A stretch of 64,000 nt of DNA from DATKRB01 sp963794215 (lineage in GTDB: Bacteria > Actinomycetota > Acidimicrobiia > Acidimicrobiales > RAAP-2): the NCBI GenBank assembly GCA_963794215.1, contig CAWCCQ010000001.1:1178001-1242000 (forward strand), given 5' to 3'. Shown piece by piece: positions 52,428-62,319 of the stretch. The position numbers were made by a program, and so were the translations under genes. The notes beneath the pieces were generated by a model that saw nothing but the letters and a program-made list of their open reading frames with translations, had not been told where the DNA came from and searched no databases. How positions within the stretch are numbered: the first letter of the stretch is position 1; every line of letters begins with the position of its first letter.

Positions 52428-52682
52428 GTGACCGATGAATCGCGCGCCGACCCTGCCCGGTGCTTCCATCTGACCATCCACCTCGCCACGAGCCGCGCCA
52501 CCCGCTGCCGGGCGCCCGTGCAGTGGCAAGGGGTCATCCGCACGACCGATGGCGAGGCCCATCGGGTGGCGTCCTGCGCCGTCCACGTGGACCACCTCGA
52601 AGGTCACAGACCGCTCCCTACGTGCCTCAACACCCTGGACCAGGCGGCCGAGCGGGTCGTCGTGTTCTCCGAGCACAACTAA
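52428..52682 (+). CDS. Small hypothetical protein
   Basis: GTG 52428 has GGAAGGGG about 8 nt upstream. The 84-residue product has three Cys (ARCFHLTIHL, ATRCRAPVQW, VASCAVHVDH) and reads as alternating short strands with a helical end (LNTLDQAAERVVVFSE). Soluble, no signal peptide, no family recognised. The opposite strand carries a longer open frame (52703-52272), so the call rests on the ribosome site. Confidence 0.4.
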   Translation: MTDESRADPARCFHLTIHLATSRATRCRAPVQWQGVIRTTDGEAHRVASCAVHVDHLEGHRPLPTCLNTLDQAAERVVVFSEHN

Positions 52683-52856
52683 CTCGGCATCACAGGGCAC
52701 CACGGCTCACCTCGGCTACATCTTGATTACCCAGATCCCGGCCCGACACCGGAGCCCATCGAGGAGCAGCCAGCACTTCTCGATCGCCCACCGGTTGAAC
52801 CTCGATTCGTCGATCGTGGGGATAGGGTTCCTCGTGACTGGCATCCAGCGAATCGA

Positions 52857-53330
52857 ATGAAAGCGGGTACGGGCATGGGTGATCGCGACTCGACGTGGAG
52901 CATCTGGTCTGTCCTTATCGGAGTCAGCGATGTCGACCACTCATCGGCGTTCTACCAGGACGTCATGAGTGTCCACGAGGTGTTCCGCGAAGGCGAGATG
53001 GTCATTCTCGGTCCGGACCAGGCAGGGTCATTCACGTTGGCCTTGCGACAAGAGTACGGCGCTCATCCCGGACAGCACACCCTGGGCCTCCGCTCGCTCA
53101 CCTGCGACGTAGGGTCGGCTCCTGAACTCGATCGAGTAGAGCAACGCCTCCGGGCCCTCGATGCATTTCGGGATCGTCAGAGCCGTGACGAAACGACGAG
53201 CATCGAGGTGGTCTACGGGCTTGACCCAGACCGCTTGCCACTCACGTTCTTGGCGCACAAACCAGGCAGCGTCCTGTCGGAGGGCACCTATCGCCGGGCG
53301 TTGCCCATGTTCTATGCCGTGGACCTCTAG
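52857..53330 (+). CDS. VOC (glyoxalase/bleomycin-resistance-like) superfamily protein
   Basis: The 157-residue protein opens with a beta-alpha-beta-beta-beta pattern typical of a VOC module: WSVLIGVSDVDHSSAFYQDVMS, EVFREGEMVILGP, SFTLALRQ. A second half contains SLTCDVGSAPELDRVEQRLR. The metal ligands cannot be assigned with certainty, though His in DVDHS and Glu in SIEVVYG are possible. VOC proteins include dioxygenases, glyoxalases and drug-binding resistance proteins; I cannot say which. ATG 52857 or ATG 52875 may start it. Confidence 0.65.
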   Translation: MKAGTGMGDRDSTWSIWSVLIGVSDVDHSSAFYQDVMSVHEVFREGEMVILGPDQAGSFTLALRQEYGAHPGQHTLGLRSLTCDVGSAPELDRVEQRLRALDAFRDRQSRDETTSIEVVYGLDPDRLPLTFLAHKPGSVLSEGTYRRALPMFYAVDL

Positions 53331-54204
53331 CAGGGCGGTGGCGCACCGCCCGGTCTGATCCGCCCGTTCCTGACGACGGTGCTTGCGGGTGGAGGACCTT
53401 CATCGTCCCGCCCGACAGGCTGGAGTAACCGAGCGTTCCGACAAAGCCGGATGCAGGAAGAAGAACGGCGCCACTGACGGTTCGAAGACGGTTCGGCTGA
53501 TTCCGCACGGATGGCACCGCCGCCAACTACCGCGTGAATCGTCGGCGGGTCTTTGAGCGACGGGATGCAAGGCGGGAACGAGACTACTGTCCCTGCGTAG
53601 AAGCGGACCGAGCCGTTGCCACCCTCTTCGCGCTCCATTACCCAGCTGGAATGGCCATAGGCCGAGGGTGCAGCTCGGCGTTTCTACGTGTCGCAGATAC
53701 CCCAAGCCTGGTACGTCAGTTCCGTGCAAATCGAGGACTGGAAGGCGACCAGGCTCGCCGCTCGCTCACGCCCTTTCCACGACAGGTTCAGTGGGATCCG
53801 CGAGAAAGGGGAAACGCACCGCGGACTCGTTCGGCGCGAATCACCCCGATTACGTAGGAGAATCGTCCAATGGCGTAGGCGTCGGATGGACTGCTGTTGG
53901 GTCGCCCGTCACTGCCGCCAAAGCCGACTGATCAACGCGGACAAGCCGCTGGCCGTGCCATTCATCCGGAGCGTGACGAGAAGATGACCCAGCGGTGAAC
54001 TTAGGGTGATCTTCAGGCCGTGTGGCGCAATTCGAGCTCTGAGCAGGCCGCTGGCTCCAATACACTCGATGGTCATGAGGCACTGGCGCGATGAGGCGCT
54101 CAGGCTGCACGAGCCGTTCACTGATACGTAGATCTTCGACATCGACGCGAGGGCACACCTGAAGTTCGATGGGAACTACTGATGATCACGCGGATCGGAG
54201 CCCG
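53331..54204. other. Gene-poor stretch
   Basis: About 870 nt with no frame that reads like a known protein on either strand. Short frames near 53668-53931 (plus) and 54142-53909 (minus) are open but lack ribosome sites and family-like content. It may be decayed DNA, given the pseudogene 2 kb upstream. Confidence 0.4.
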
Positions 54205-55878
54205 ATGCCGCCGGGTTGGCACCCAGATCCTGCGGGCGGGGGGCTGCGCTTTTGGGACGGGCAGGGCTGGACAAGGTATACCTACATCACCCCAACGCCT
54301 GATCTCACCGGTTCGGCGAGCGCGCGCCGCAGGCGCCGCCGACGGTGGGGTCTGGGTAGCTTGGCCGTCGCCGCTGCTCTGACCGCAGCTCTCCTCGCCA
54401 GACCCACTGGCAACTCGACCGGCCAGCACAACTACGTGCTCCAGCCAGTGCCGAGGGCAGTGTCCGACGGATCGCTGGCAAGCGGCGCCATGGCGCCAAC
54501 CTCGGTCAGAGCTTCCAGATCCCAATCAGGAAAGCTTTCTTCGACTAAGCCGGGTGGCTCCTCGACGTTGTCGTCTTCTTCGGGCAACCGCGGCGACGTC
54601 AGCAACCCGTCGGTCTCGGCGAGCCAATCGATCTCCGGGTCGGGTGGTTCCCTCACGGGTTCCGATGGGACAGCCCAGTCCATCGCCAGTCCCGGAGCGG
54701 GCAACGCAAGCTCCACTACCACGTCCCAACCGAATCAGGGAACGGGAAATTCCGCCACCACATCACAACCGAGTAGCGCGGCAGCGACCACCACCACAAC
54801 TTCGCAATCGCGCGGAACTTCGACGGCCGCCGCACCTTCCCAAGGCGCTTCGTCGACGACGACCACGACCTCACAACAGCGCGCTACGTCGACGACGGCC
54901 ACAACTTCACCGCGCGCACCCTCGACCACCACACCCTTGCCGAGCGCGACGACGACCACGACCCAAGCGGTGACGACTGGTGGATCAGATTGCGCCAGCA
55001 CTGTTGGCGCCCCCAGTTACGTGGGCTCGACATGGACCAGCAACGAGATGACCACCAATGACCACTTCGCGAGCTTGGCGAATTGGAACTACGGCTATGC
55101 GGACGACAACTCATCGGGGCCCAATGGCGGCTACGAGCCGTGGGGCGCCTCGGGTTCAGGGCCGTACTTCGGAAGCACGATGTGGGCCCCGGACCATCCG
55201 GCCGTGCTTGACTACGACCTACCCGGCAATGTCTCCCAAACTACGGGACAGGTTGATGCCGACTTGTTCGGCACCTACGCGCCACAGACGTTCGAGCCCT
55301 CCGGTTGCGGGCTCACGATCACGGCAACGTATACAGGCAATCGGACGTGGAACACTGTGCCCTACGGCTCCCTGACTGCGGGGTGGACGAGCGGTGTGGT
55401 CAATACGTACAACAAGGTCAGTTTCCCGACCAACGGTAGAACCGAGATCTACGTCCAGATCAAGGCGAAGATGATGGGGTCGCCCGGAGACGACAACGGG
55501 GCGTGGGACGGCCTCTGGTTCCTCGGTCAGGGGAACGAAGATCGGGAGATCGACCTCGAAGAAACGGGCATCTGCGGAGATGCGACCAACCTGATCTGCT
55601 CGCATCTCCAGACTCCGCCGACGTTGGTAGACGACGTGTCGTTGCCCTACGACCTGACGTCGGGGTACCACCTGTACGGCATTGATCTCAACACCGTGAC
55701 CGGAGTCGTTACGTTCTATATGGACAACGTCGAGGTGGGGACGGCGAGCCTGAACCAACCGGGGCCGTATTTCCTGCTCATCGACGGAGCGGTTTCATCC
55801 GGACTGTACTTTCCGGCCCCAACCAGCAATTCTACGATGACGATGAGCGTCGCCGAGGTCGAGGTCTATCAGCGCTGA
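54205..55878 (+). CDS. Membrane-tethered GH16-like glycosidase with N-terminal DUF2510
   Basis: ATG 54205 has GGAG four nt upstream; an in-frame ATG at 54169 has no good site. The product begins with a DUF2510 module (MPPGWHPDPAGGGLRFWDG, QGWTRYT), a short cytoplasmic domain often placed just before a membrane helix. A basic run and one helix (LGSLAVAAALTAALLA) follow, then about 200 residues of Ser/Thr-rich linker. Residues 275-557 form a GH16-like jelly-roll, with the catalytic E-I-D-L-E-E in REIDLEETG (nucleophile and acid/base Glu). GH16 enzymes cut beta-1,3/1,4-glucans and galactans. The enzyme is thus tethered outside the membrane, perhaps acting on the cell's own exopolysaccharide. Confidence 0.85.
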   Translation: MPPGWHPDPAGGGLRFWDGQGWTRYTYITPTPDLTGSASARRRRRRRWGLGSLAVAAALTAALLARPTGNSTGQHNYVLQPVPRAVSDGSLASGAMAPTSVRASRSQSGKLSSTKPGGSSTLSSSSGNRGDVSNPSVSASQSISGSGGSLTGSDGTAQSIASPGAGNASSTTTSQPNQGTGNSATTSQPSSAAATTTTTSQSRGTSTAAAPSQGASSTTTTTSQQRATSTTATTSPRAPSTTTPLPSATTTTTQAVTTGGSDCASTVGAPSYVGSTWTSNEMTTNDHFASLANWNYGYADDNSSGPNGGYEPWGASGSGPYFGSTMWAPDHPAVLDYDLPGNVSQTTGQVDADLFGTYAPQTFEPSGCGLTITATYTGNRTWNTVPYGSLTAGWTSGVVNTYNKVSFPTNGRTEIYVQIKAKMMGSPGDDNGAWDGLWFLGQGNEDREIDLEETGICGDATNLICSHLQTPPTLVDDVSLPYDLTSGYHLYGIDLNTVTGVVTFYMDNVEVGTASLNQPGPYFLLIDGAVSSGLYFPAPTSNSTMTMSVAEVEVYQR

Positions 55879-56133
55879 AGCGGCCCTGGCGAACTTGGGT
55901 TTCACTCGGTTCGGTTCGCTCGATCCGCTCTTCGGCGTGGCTTCGGCTCGGGGCCAAGACGGCGCCTCTACGACGACCTTGGATTTGACGACACCGCGAT
56001 GAGCTGCAACGGACCATGCACCCTCTCAAGGCAGCTCCGAGATACCGTTGGCTTGAATCGCGGTTTCGAGTCGAAATGACGATCAGGAATCGGCGATCGA
56101 GCTCGTTGTCTCACTAATGTGGAGGACCAGGGA

Positions 56134-59100
56134 GTGGCGCCGGACGAGTTGACGGTCGAACGGTTGAGCCGTGCTGTTCGCCTGTTCGAATTTCTTGCCC
56201 GCGTCCAAGACATCCGATCTCATTTGCCTCCGGCCCGTACGTACGGGCCGGAGGACAAGGTTCTGTGGCTCCGCACGCTGCCAATCGATTCGAGTGTCCT
56301 GCTGCCCGATCGCGCCGGTGCCACCGGTTCGGCAGGTGCCATCCTGTCGATCCATCGCGTTGCCACTACTCCGCCTCCAGTCCCGCCGCCGGCCGTCGCC
56401 GGCCGTTTGACCAACGGGTTCGACGACCCACTGCGACCCCCAATTCTGACGGACCGGGCGGACATCCCCGAAACGCCTGGACCGTTCGTGGGACCCAGGA
56501 CCGTCCCCGAAGCAGAGGTGATCGACTCGGTCGACACCCCGGTACAGCGACCGACCGAGAACGGCTTCACCGTGGAGTACGGGCGGTGGATGGTGGCGTG
56601 GTCGGCGTGGGCCACCAAAGAGCTTCGCATGCAGCCCGCTCGAGCCGCCTATGCCCAGCTGCTCGAGATGCGGTCGGCACAGCTGTCCGATCCGGAGGAA
56701 CTCGAGGTTGTTTGCGGGAGCGGTTATCTCGATTGGGGTCGCGACGACTCGGTGATCCAACGACACGTGTTCGTTGCGCGCGTCGTGATCGATCTCGACG
56801 ACCTCGACGGGTCGCTCACCGTTCGCTTCACCGATCCGTCCGTCGCGTTGAGCGTCGAAATGGACATGCTCGACCCGGACATCGACGTGGACGACGAGTG
56901 GATAGAGGATTTCCGGGAAGCAGCGCGGCAGACGGCGACCCCGCTACTCGATCCGGTCGCTGTCTCCGAACTCGGGGCCCGGCTCGCCGGCCATCTCGAC
57001 CCTAGGGGCCGGTACGTGGATGACGAGATCCCACCTGAGGCCGGAGCAGAGCCGGTCATCTCGTTCGCGCCGGCGTTGATCCTGCGAAGGCGCGCCCGGT
57101 CCGGTCTCGTTCAGGCCTTCGGCTCGATGGTCCAGCAGATGGCCCAGGGGCGTCGTTTCCCCGAAGGCCTCGTGTCCTTGATCGATCGTCGCCACCAGCC
57201 GGATCCCGCCTTGGTCTGGAGCGGGGACGACGGGGCGCTGGTGGATGTCGACGGAGTCTCCTTCTCGCCCTTCCCAATGACCGACACGCAGTTGGAGGTG
57301 CTGCGGAACGTCGATCGATCGTGGCAGGTCGACACCGAGTGGCCCGACGACGGGCCCCGGACACGAACTGCAGCTGCCCTCATCTCCCATCTCCTTGCTC
57401 AAGGCAAGCGCGTGCTCATGACTGCCCGGTCTGACGGGGCGTTGACTGGGATCCGCGACGAGCTTCCCGAAGCGATGAAGTCGCTGTCGTTCGCAATGGT
57501 GAACGCCGACGGCGACAACATCGAGGAATTGGCGTCCGCGATCGAGCGGATCGCCGAATCTGTTCGAGACTTCGACCCCGACGCGAGTGACGTCGAGATA
57601 CGCGGACACTTGCAGGCGATCGACCTGCTCGGCCAGCAGCGGTCCTCCGCTCTCAGCCTGCTCGACGAGGCGCGCCTCGACGAGCTGCGGACACGGCAAC
57701 TACCCCTGCGCAAGGGGACGCTAGCGGCAATCGCATCGGTCTACGAGGAGTTACGCCCGACCAACGGCTGGATCCTCGACTTCGTGCACGTCGCACCGGA
57801 CTCCGAGGTCCCACTCGGCAATGCGCAGATCGTCGAGCTGCGGAACCTCGACCGCCATCGTTCTCCCACCGATGACGAGGTGGAGTCTCGCCAGGAGCTC
57901 ATCGCCCCATCCAGCCTGATCGAACCAAACGCCTTCGCTGACCTGGTAAGAGCGGAGCTCGACCTCCGGGAGCGGTGTCAACAAGGGTTCGACGACGTAT
58001 ACGGCCAACCCTATATAGGTGGGCTGTCTCGAGTTTCGGGCGATGTGCTCGGACAGTTCCGGGCCAGCTTCATGTGGGCGTGGAACGAGATCACCGCTCT
58101 GTCCCAAGAGCCAGTCCGCTGGTCAGCTCCGATCCTCCTCGACGTCCTCCAGAACGGTGCCACGCCGTGGCAGGAGCGGCGCGATCGCATGGCCGAGCTC
58201 ATCGGCTCGATCGCTTCCTCCGACCTTGCTCTCGGCGTGGCGGTTCAAGAGGGGGAGGATCTCCAATCGTTGGTGAACATGGCGACATCGCTCCGCGCCT
58301 ACCTGACAAAAGGCCATCCGATCACCATTGACGCCAACAGCCAGCCGATCCTGAGGGGATTCGCGAACAGGAACCTCCGCACAGTGGAGCGCCTCTTCGG
58401 TGCCGTCAAGGTCGGCGGGTATCCACCCGTGTCGGTGGCGATGGTGGACCACTTCCTGGCCTACGCGAGGGTCGAAGAGGTCCTCAATCGTTTGGACCAA
58501 TTGTGGACGGACAGTTTGGCGGCGACAAAAGGGAGCGATCAGAGTCAGCGACTCCACTCGCACAGCACACGGCTACAGGTTCTCGTTTGGATCCTCGCCC
58601 TCAAGACACTCGTGGACCAGATGGACAGTGCCCTTGCTTCGATCGGCATTCCACCGATTGACTGGACCGATCAGGGCGAGATACGCAAGGTTCAGTTGGT
58701 CTTTCAATTGCTCGACGCCAGGGCCGAGCTCTGGTCGGTGAGCGGGCAGTTCTCGAGGCTCGAGCACTCGCTGAAGGCGGTGACCGAAATGCCCGACGTC
58801 GCCCGGTGTGTCACGGATCTCGAAGGAGCCGTGCTCCACCGCGACATCGACGGCTACCGCATGGCCTCGGAGCGTCTCACTCAGCTCCTCGAGATCCGGA
58901 CGCCAAGCGAGCGCCGCAACGTGCTGAGCGTCCCCCTCCAACGATGTGCCCCGATTCTCGCCGCCCGGATCCGCGATCACCCCGAAGACCCCAGCTGGGA
59001 TCACTGGTTGCCCGGGTTCGAGGAGGCGTGGCAATGGGCGGTCGTCGGCGCGTGGTTGTCCGGCCAGGAGCCGCTCGACGTCCCGCTGATCGAGAGCCAG

Positions 59101-59478
59101 CTCGCCACCATCGGACGGGAGATCCATGGACAGGTGGGCGAACTGGCGTCGTGGCGGGCCTGGCAGCACGTCAACGACCCACTCCGGATGACGCCCGAGG
59201 CGCGCGCTGACCTGGATCGATTCAGCTCGCTGGCACCCCGAGTAGCTACCGACCCGGACGTGCGGCCCGCCAGGCGAGTAGACGTCCGGGAGGCGCTCGA
59301 CCGGTGCCGGACGACGATCCCGTCATGGATCATGCCGGTCTATCGGATCGCGGAGCAGCTCGAGATCGCCCCGAACCTCTTCGATGTGGCCGTGGTCATC
59401 GACGTGTCGCAAGGCAGCCTGGAATGGGCGATTCTCCAGTACCTGGCGCCAAAGCTAGTCGTCATCGGCGACCGGTAA
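56134..59478 (+). CDS. SF1 (Dna2/NAM7-type) helicase-like protein with ruined ATPase motifs, cut off at an IS end
   Basis: GTG 56134 has GGAGG nine nt upstream; GTG 56119 is an alternative. The product (about 1114 residues) follows the layout of large superfamily 1 helicases: LFEFLARVQDIR and WMVAWSAWA regions at the N-terminus, then the ATPase start at TDTQLEVLRNV, ISHLLAQGKRVLMTARSDGAL, and SWIMPVYRIAEQL...FDVAVV. Where active relatives have a Walker A G-P-P-G-T-G-K-S it reads W-P-D-D-G-P-R-T, and where they have D-E-A-S-Q it reads I-D-V-S-Q. It stops at VVIGDR, inside motif III (G-D-x-x-Q), one base before the IS inverted repeat. Motifs IV-VI and any nuclease domain are missing. The frame is intact throughout. 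Possibly a dead remnant or a non-catalytic protein. Confidence 0.7.
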   Translation: MAPDELTVERLSRAVRLFEFLARVQDIRSHLPPARTYGPEDKVLWLRTLPIDSSVLLPDRAGATGSAGAILSIHRVATTPPPVPPPAVAGRLTNGFDDPLRPPILTDRADIPETPGPFVGPRTVPEAEVIDSVDTPVQRPTENGFTVEYGRWMVAWSAWATKELRMQPARAAYAQLLEMRSAQLSDPEELEVVCGSGYLDWGRDDSVIQRHVFVARVVIDLDDLDGSLTVRFTDPSVALSVEMDMLDPDIDVDDEWIEDFREAARQTATPLLDPVAVSELGARLAGHLDPRGRYVDDEIPPEAGAEPVISFAPALILRRRARSGLVQAFGSMVQQMAQGRRFPEGLVSLIDRRHQPDPALVWSGDDGALVDVDGVSFSPFPMTDTQLEVLRNVDRSWQVDTEWPDDGPRTRTAAALISHLLAQGKRVLMTARSDGALTGIRDELPEAMKSLSFAMVNADGDNIEELASAIERIAESVRDFDPDASDVEIRGHLQAIDLLGQQRSSALSLLDEARLDELRTRQLPLRKGTLAAIASVYEELRPTNGWILDFVHVAPDSEVPLGNAQIVELRNLDRHRSPTDDEVESRQELIAPSSLIEPNAFADLVRAELDLRERCQQGFDDVYGQPYIGGLSRVSGDVLGQFRASFMWAWNEITALSQEPVRWSAPILLDVLQNGATPWQERRDRMAELIGSIASSDLALGVAVQEGEDLQSLVNMATSLRAYLTKGHPITIDANSQPILRGFANRNLRTVERLFGAVKVGGYPPVSVAMVDHFLAYARVEEVLNRLDQLWTDSLAATKGSDQSQRLHSHSTRLQVLVWILALKTLVDQMDSALASIGIPPIDWTDQGEIRKVQLVFQLLDARAELWSVSGQFSRLEHSLKAVTEMPDVARCVTDLEGAVLHRDIDGYRMASERLTQLLEIRTPSERRNVLSVPLQRCAPILAARIRDHPEDPSWDHWLPGFEEAWQWAVVGAWLSGQEPLDVPLIESQLATIGREIHGQVGELASWRAWQHVNDPLRMTPEARADLDRFSSLAPRVATDPDVRPARRVDVREALDRCRTTIPSWIMPVYRIAEQLEIAPNLFDVAVVIDVSQGSLEWAILQYLAPKLVVIGDR

Positions 59479-61146
59479 CCTTAGCCCGAACCTTTCACTA
59501 ATCCCTGTTGTGAAGTCCGTTCTGTCGTTTGATGAGCAGCATGGTCGCCTGCGAGGCCATGGTTGATTGGGACGGGGCCACTGTGACGGCCCCTCGAGGC
59601 GTCTGAGTGCGTTGGAGGCGTCCACGTCTGATCGATGGGCGTGCTCGATCAGCCCGTGCCCCGTGAGCAGGGGAACGATGGAACGCTCTCAGGCGCTGGA
59701 CCAGTGCGGCAGTCGGGTGAAGGCCGCGACGAGGTCGTCCGCCCAGGGCCAACCGTCTGCGATACGCAAGGTGGTGCGCCGCGCCGAGCGCACCAGCACG
59801 CCCGCTGTGTGCAAGAGCGTGTAGCGCAGTCGCTTGGGCTCGGCCCGGGCCAGCTCGCCCTCGAGGCAGAGCCCCTTCATCCAGACCAACAGGTCGCCGG
59901 CGATCAGGATCAAGGCAAGCCAGGCGGCGTTGATGGCGAAGCTGGCCGAGGGCAGGTTGGCCAACCCGGTGTCCTTGGCGTCGCAGATCCGGCGTTCGCA
60001 GCGCCCCCGGCCTCGATAGAGGGCGTCGAGGAAGCAGACGTCGTCTTCTTGGTGGTCGGTGATGAAGACCAAGTAGCGGAAGCCCTCGACATCGCTGAAG
60101 GTGAGTTGAGCTCCTGGATGAGGCAGCTCGCGCCGGACGATCATCCGGATACCCTCTCCCCACAGCGACAGGTCCACCCGGTCGGTGATCTCGGCCACCT
60201 CTCCGGACTCGCGCTCGTCGGTGCCGTCGCCCGAGATGGCTTGCCGCCAGCGCTTTTTGGGGATCTTGGTCACCACGGCCGCGATGTCCGCACTGAGTTT
60301 GTGGCCAACGATGAAGCGGACGCCTCGCGCGTACAGGCCTCGGTGAAGGTGTGTGAGCAACCAGCCGTGTCCGTCCGGGCGATCACCTCGCAGTGCTTTG
60401 GATCGACGGGCAGCTGGGCCAGGGCGTCGTCAAGCACGATGACGTGATCATCTGCATTGCCCGGCGCGGCGTTGCCCGGCCGCAGTCGTGCGGCCAGGGG
60501 CTCACCGGTGGCGTCGAGGAAGGCCATGAGCGGGGAGAAGCCGAACCCGTGCTTGTAATTCGGGGCCGCCCCCTCTTTGTCCGAATGCGCACCGACCAGC
60601 GTGGCGTCGAGATCGATCACGTAGAATCCCGGATCGAGGCCGGCCGCCCAGGCCTGTGCCCGCGCCGTGGCCCGCGCCGAGGCGATGCGTTCGAGAGCCG
60701 CCGCGTCGACGGCCTCGAGGGTCCGCCAGGTTGTCGGCACTGAAGCCACCTCGCCGAAGAGCCCCGGCTGGTCGGCCAGCACCCGCAGATCGCTGATGGC
60801 GGTCGCCCCGTCCGCTATGGCCACGGCCAGATCGACCAGCACCTGGCCCCGGTCATGGCCCCGTCGGCGCCTCTTGGTCGGCGCCATGGCCGCCGAAAGC
60901 CCTTGCCGTAATCCCAGCTCGTCGGCCAGTTCGCACAATAGTCGCGCCCCCGCATGGGCGGCGACACCCTTGCCGCCGGAGGTCACCACAAGGTTGGGTC
61001 GGCCCGCATTACGCTTCATCTCGGAAGTGCCCTCCTGGTTTGGATCCTGTTGGCTTCGCAATCAACAGTTTCCTTCGCCACGAGGGCTTCTCCGCGTCAA
61101 TACGGCAGGAACGTCGGGCTTTTTACTGCAAGGTCCGGGTTAAGGT
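59478..61146 (-). mobile_element. IS1380-family-like insertion sequence
   Basis: Imperfect inverted repeats bound the element: left 59479-59501 (CCTTAGCCCGAACCTTTCACTAA) in plus reading and right 61145-61123 in minus reading (CCTTAACCCGGACCTTGCA...), matching at 19 of 23 positions, with one more A shared outside. Length is about 1.67 kb, usual for IS1380. It contains one transposase reading minus, broken by a frameshift. I see no matching 4-5 bp target duplication (GTAA left, TCGA right), which suggests deletion or rearrangement next to the element. It separates the truncated helicase from the PPK2 gene. Confidence 0.8.
59689..61019 (-). pseudogene. IS1380-family transposase, frameshifted
   Basis: The N-terminal half (61019 to about 60320) reads RPNLVVTSGGKGVAAHAGARLL, FYVIDLDATLVGAHSDKEGA and VIARTDTAGCSHTFTEAC. 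The C-terminal half continues in another frame as ARGVRFIVGHKLSADIAAVV, FRYLVFITDHQEDD and RRICDAKDTGLANLPS. Both fit IS1380 transposases (about 450 residues in all). The shift is near 60310-60325, around TGTACGCGCGAGG. Without recoding the protein would lack part of the catalytic core, so this copy is probably inactive by itself. Confidence 0.8.
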
Positions 61147-61340
61147 CGACGCCCTGGCGCCACTCCTCCTCTCATGGCTCGGCACAACCATCACAGCAGG
61201 CCCCTGCTTCCCCGGGCCTAGTCGCCCACAAGGACCCTCGCGCCTTGCCCTCGCTGACGAAGGTGGCCACACTGACGGTGGGCACCCACCGAGTGTTCGC
61301 ATCGCCAGGAATCGAACCGTTACCGAGACAGGAGCCAGGG

Positions 61341-62243
61341 ATGGTTACCCATGACCTCGCCGTAGACCTGGACCAGTTCATCGTCGACAACAGCGACGAG
61401 GAGCCGATCCTGTGCTGGCGAGATGGTACCGAGGTCGACACCTGGAAGGAGGGCTATCCCTACGACCGGCGCCTCAAGCGTGACGAGTACGAGATCGAGA
61501 AGCGGCAGCTGCAGATCGAGCTGCTCAAACTTCAGAACTGGGCCAAGGACGTGGGCGAGCAGATCATCCTCGTGTTCGAAGGCCGCGACGCGGCCGGGAA
61601 GGGGGGCACCATCAAGCGTTTCATGGAGCACCTCAACCCCCGAGGCGCCCGGGTGGTGGCCCTGGAGAAACCCAATCCCCGAGAGACGACCCAGTGGTAC
61701 TTCCAACGGTACGTCGCCCACCTCCCCTCGGCCGGTGAGATCGTGCTCTTCGACCGCTCCTGGTACAACCGTGCCGGGGTCGAACGCGTCATGGGTTACT
61801 GCACCGATGAGCAGTACCAAGAGTTCCTCATTCAGGCACCCCTCTTTGAGCAGATGCTGGTGCGCGACCACATCCGCCTCTTCAAGTTCTGGTTCTCGGT
61901 GTCACAGGGCGAGCAACATACCCGCTTTCTGATCCGCCGGATCGACCCGGTCAGAAGGTGGAAGCTCTCCCCGACCGACGTGGCGTCGTTGTCGCACTGG
62001 GATGACTACACCAAGGCCAAGGAGCAAATGTTCGCCGCCACCGATACCGACAATGCCCCCTGGACGGTGGTCAAGAGCAACGACAAGCGCCGGGGCCGCC
62101 TCAACGCGATGCGGTTCGTCTTGGCGTCCATCGACTACGCGGACAAGGACGACGACATCGTGGGCACCCCGGACCCCCTCATCGTCGGGCGAGCCGCTTC
62201 GGTCTACGAGCTCGGCGAGCGTGCGACACCCGGCCGGCACTGA
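61341..62243 (+). CDS. ppk2: Polyphosphate kinase 2 family protein
   Basis: PPK2 enzymes move phosphate between polyphosphate and nucleotides. ATG 61341 has AGGAGCC upstream. The 300-residue product shows Walker A as FEGRDAAGKGGTIKRF, EKPNPRETTQWYFQRYV, the lid or Walker B region VLFDRSWYNRAGVERVMGY, and RLFKFWFSVSQGEQ followed by RRIDPVRRWKLSPTD. These are marks of one-domain PPK2. In this class, nucleoside diphosphates (or monophosphates) are phosphorylated from polyphosphate. The nearby second PstB-like gene and the surface Pst locus suggest a cell that stores and handles phosphate actively. Confidence 0.94.
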   Translation: MVTHDLAVDLDQFIVDNSDEEPILCWRDGTEVDTWKEGYPYDRRLKRDEYEIEKRQLQIELLKLQNWAKDVGEQIILVFEGRDAAGKGGTIKRFMEHLNPRGARVVALEKPNPRETTQWYFQRYVAHLPSAGEIVLFDRSWYNRAGVERVMGYCTDEQYQEFLIQAPLFEQMLVRDHIRLFKFWFSVSQGEQHTRFLIRRIDPVRRWKLSPTDVASLSHWDDYTKAKEQMFAATDTDNAPWTVVKSNDKRRGRLNAMRFVLASIDYADKDDDIVGTPDPLIVGRAASVYELGERATPGRH

Positions 62244-62319
62244 GGAGCCGCCCGTAGCACCTCCATCCAGACAGCCGTTGCCCCCTGCGCCGGTGTCCCG
62301 GCGAGAAGCCCAACAGCCG

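Noticed and set aside
52272..52703. 143-codon minus-strand frame opposite the small gene at 52428
   Set aside because: It has no ribosome site and runs through the perfect hairpin; the plus-strand frame has a good site. Neither is certain.
59475..61149. Target-site duplication of the IS
   Set aside because: Flanking bases GTAA and TCGA do not match, and shifting the borders by one or two bases does not help.
61305..61325. tRNA-like T-loop (GGTTCGATTCC on the minus strand)
   Set aside because: Only two flanking base pairs can form, and no acceptor or anticodon stem is found around it.
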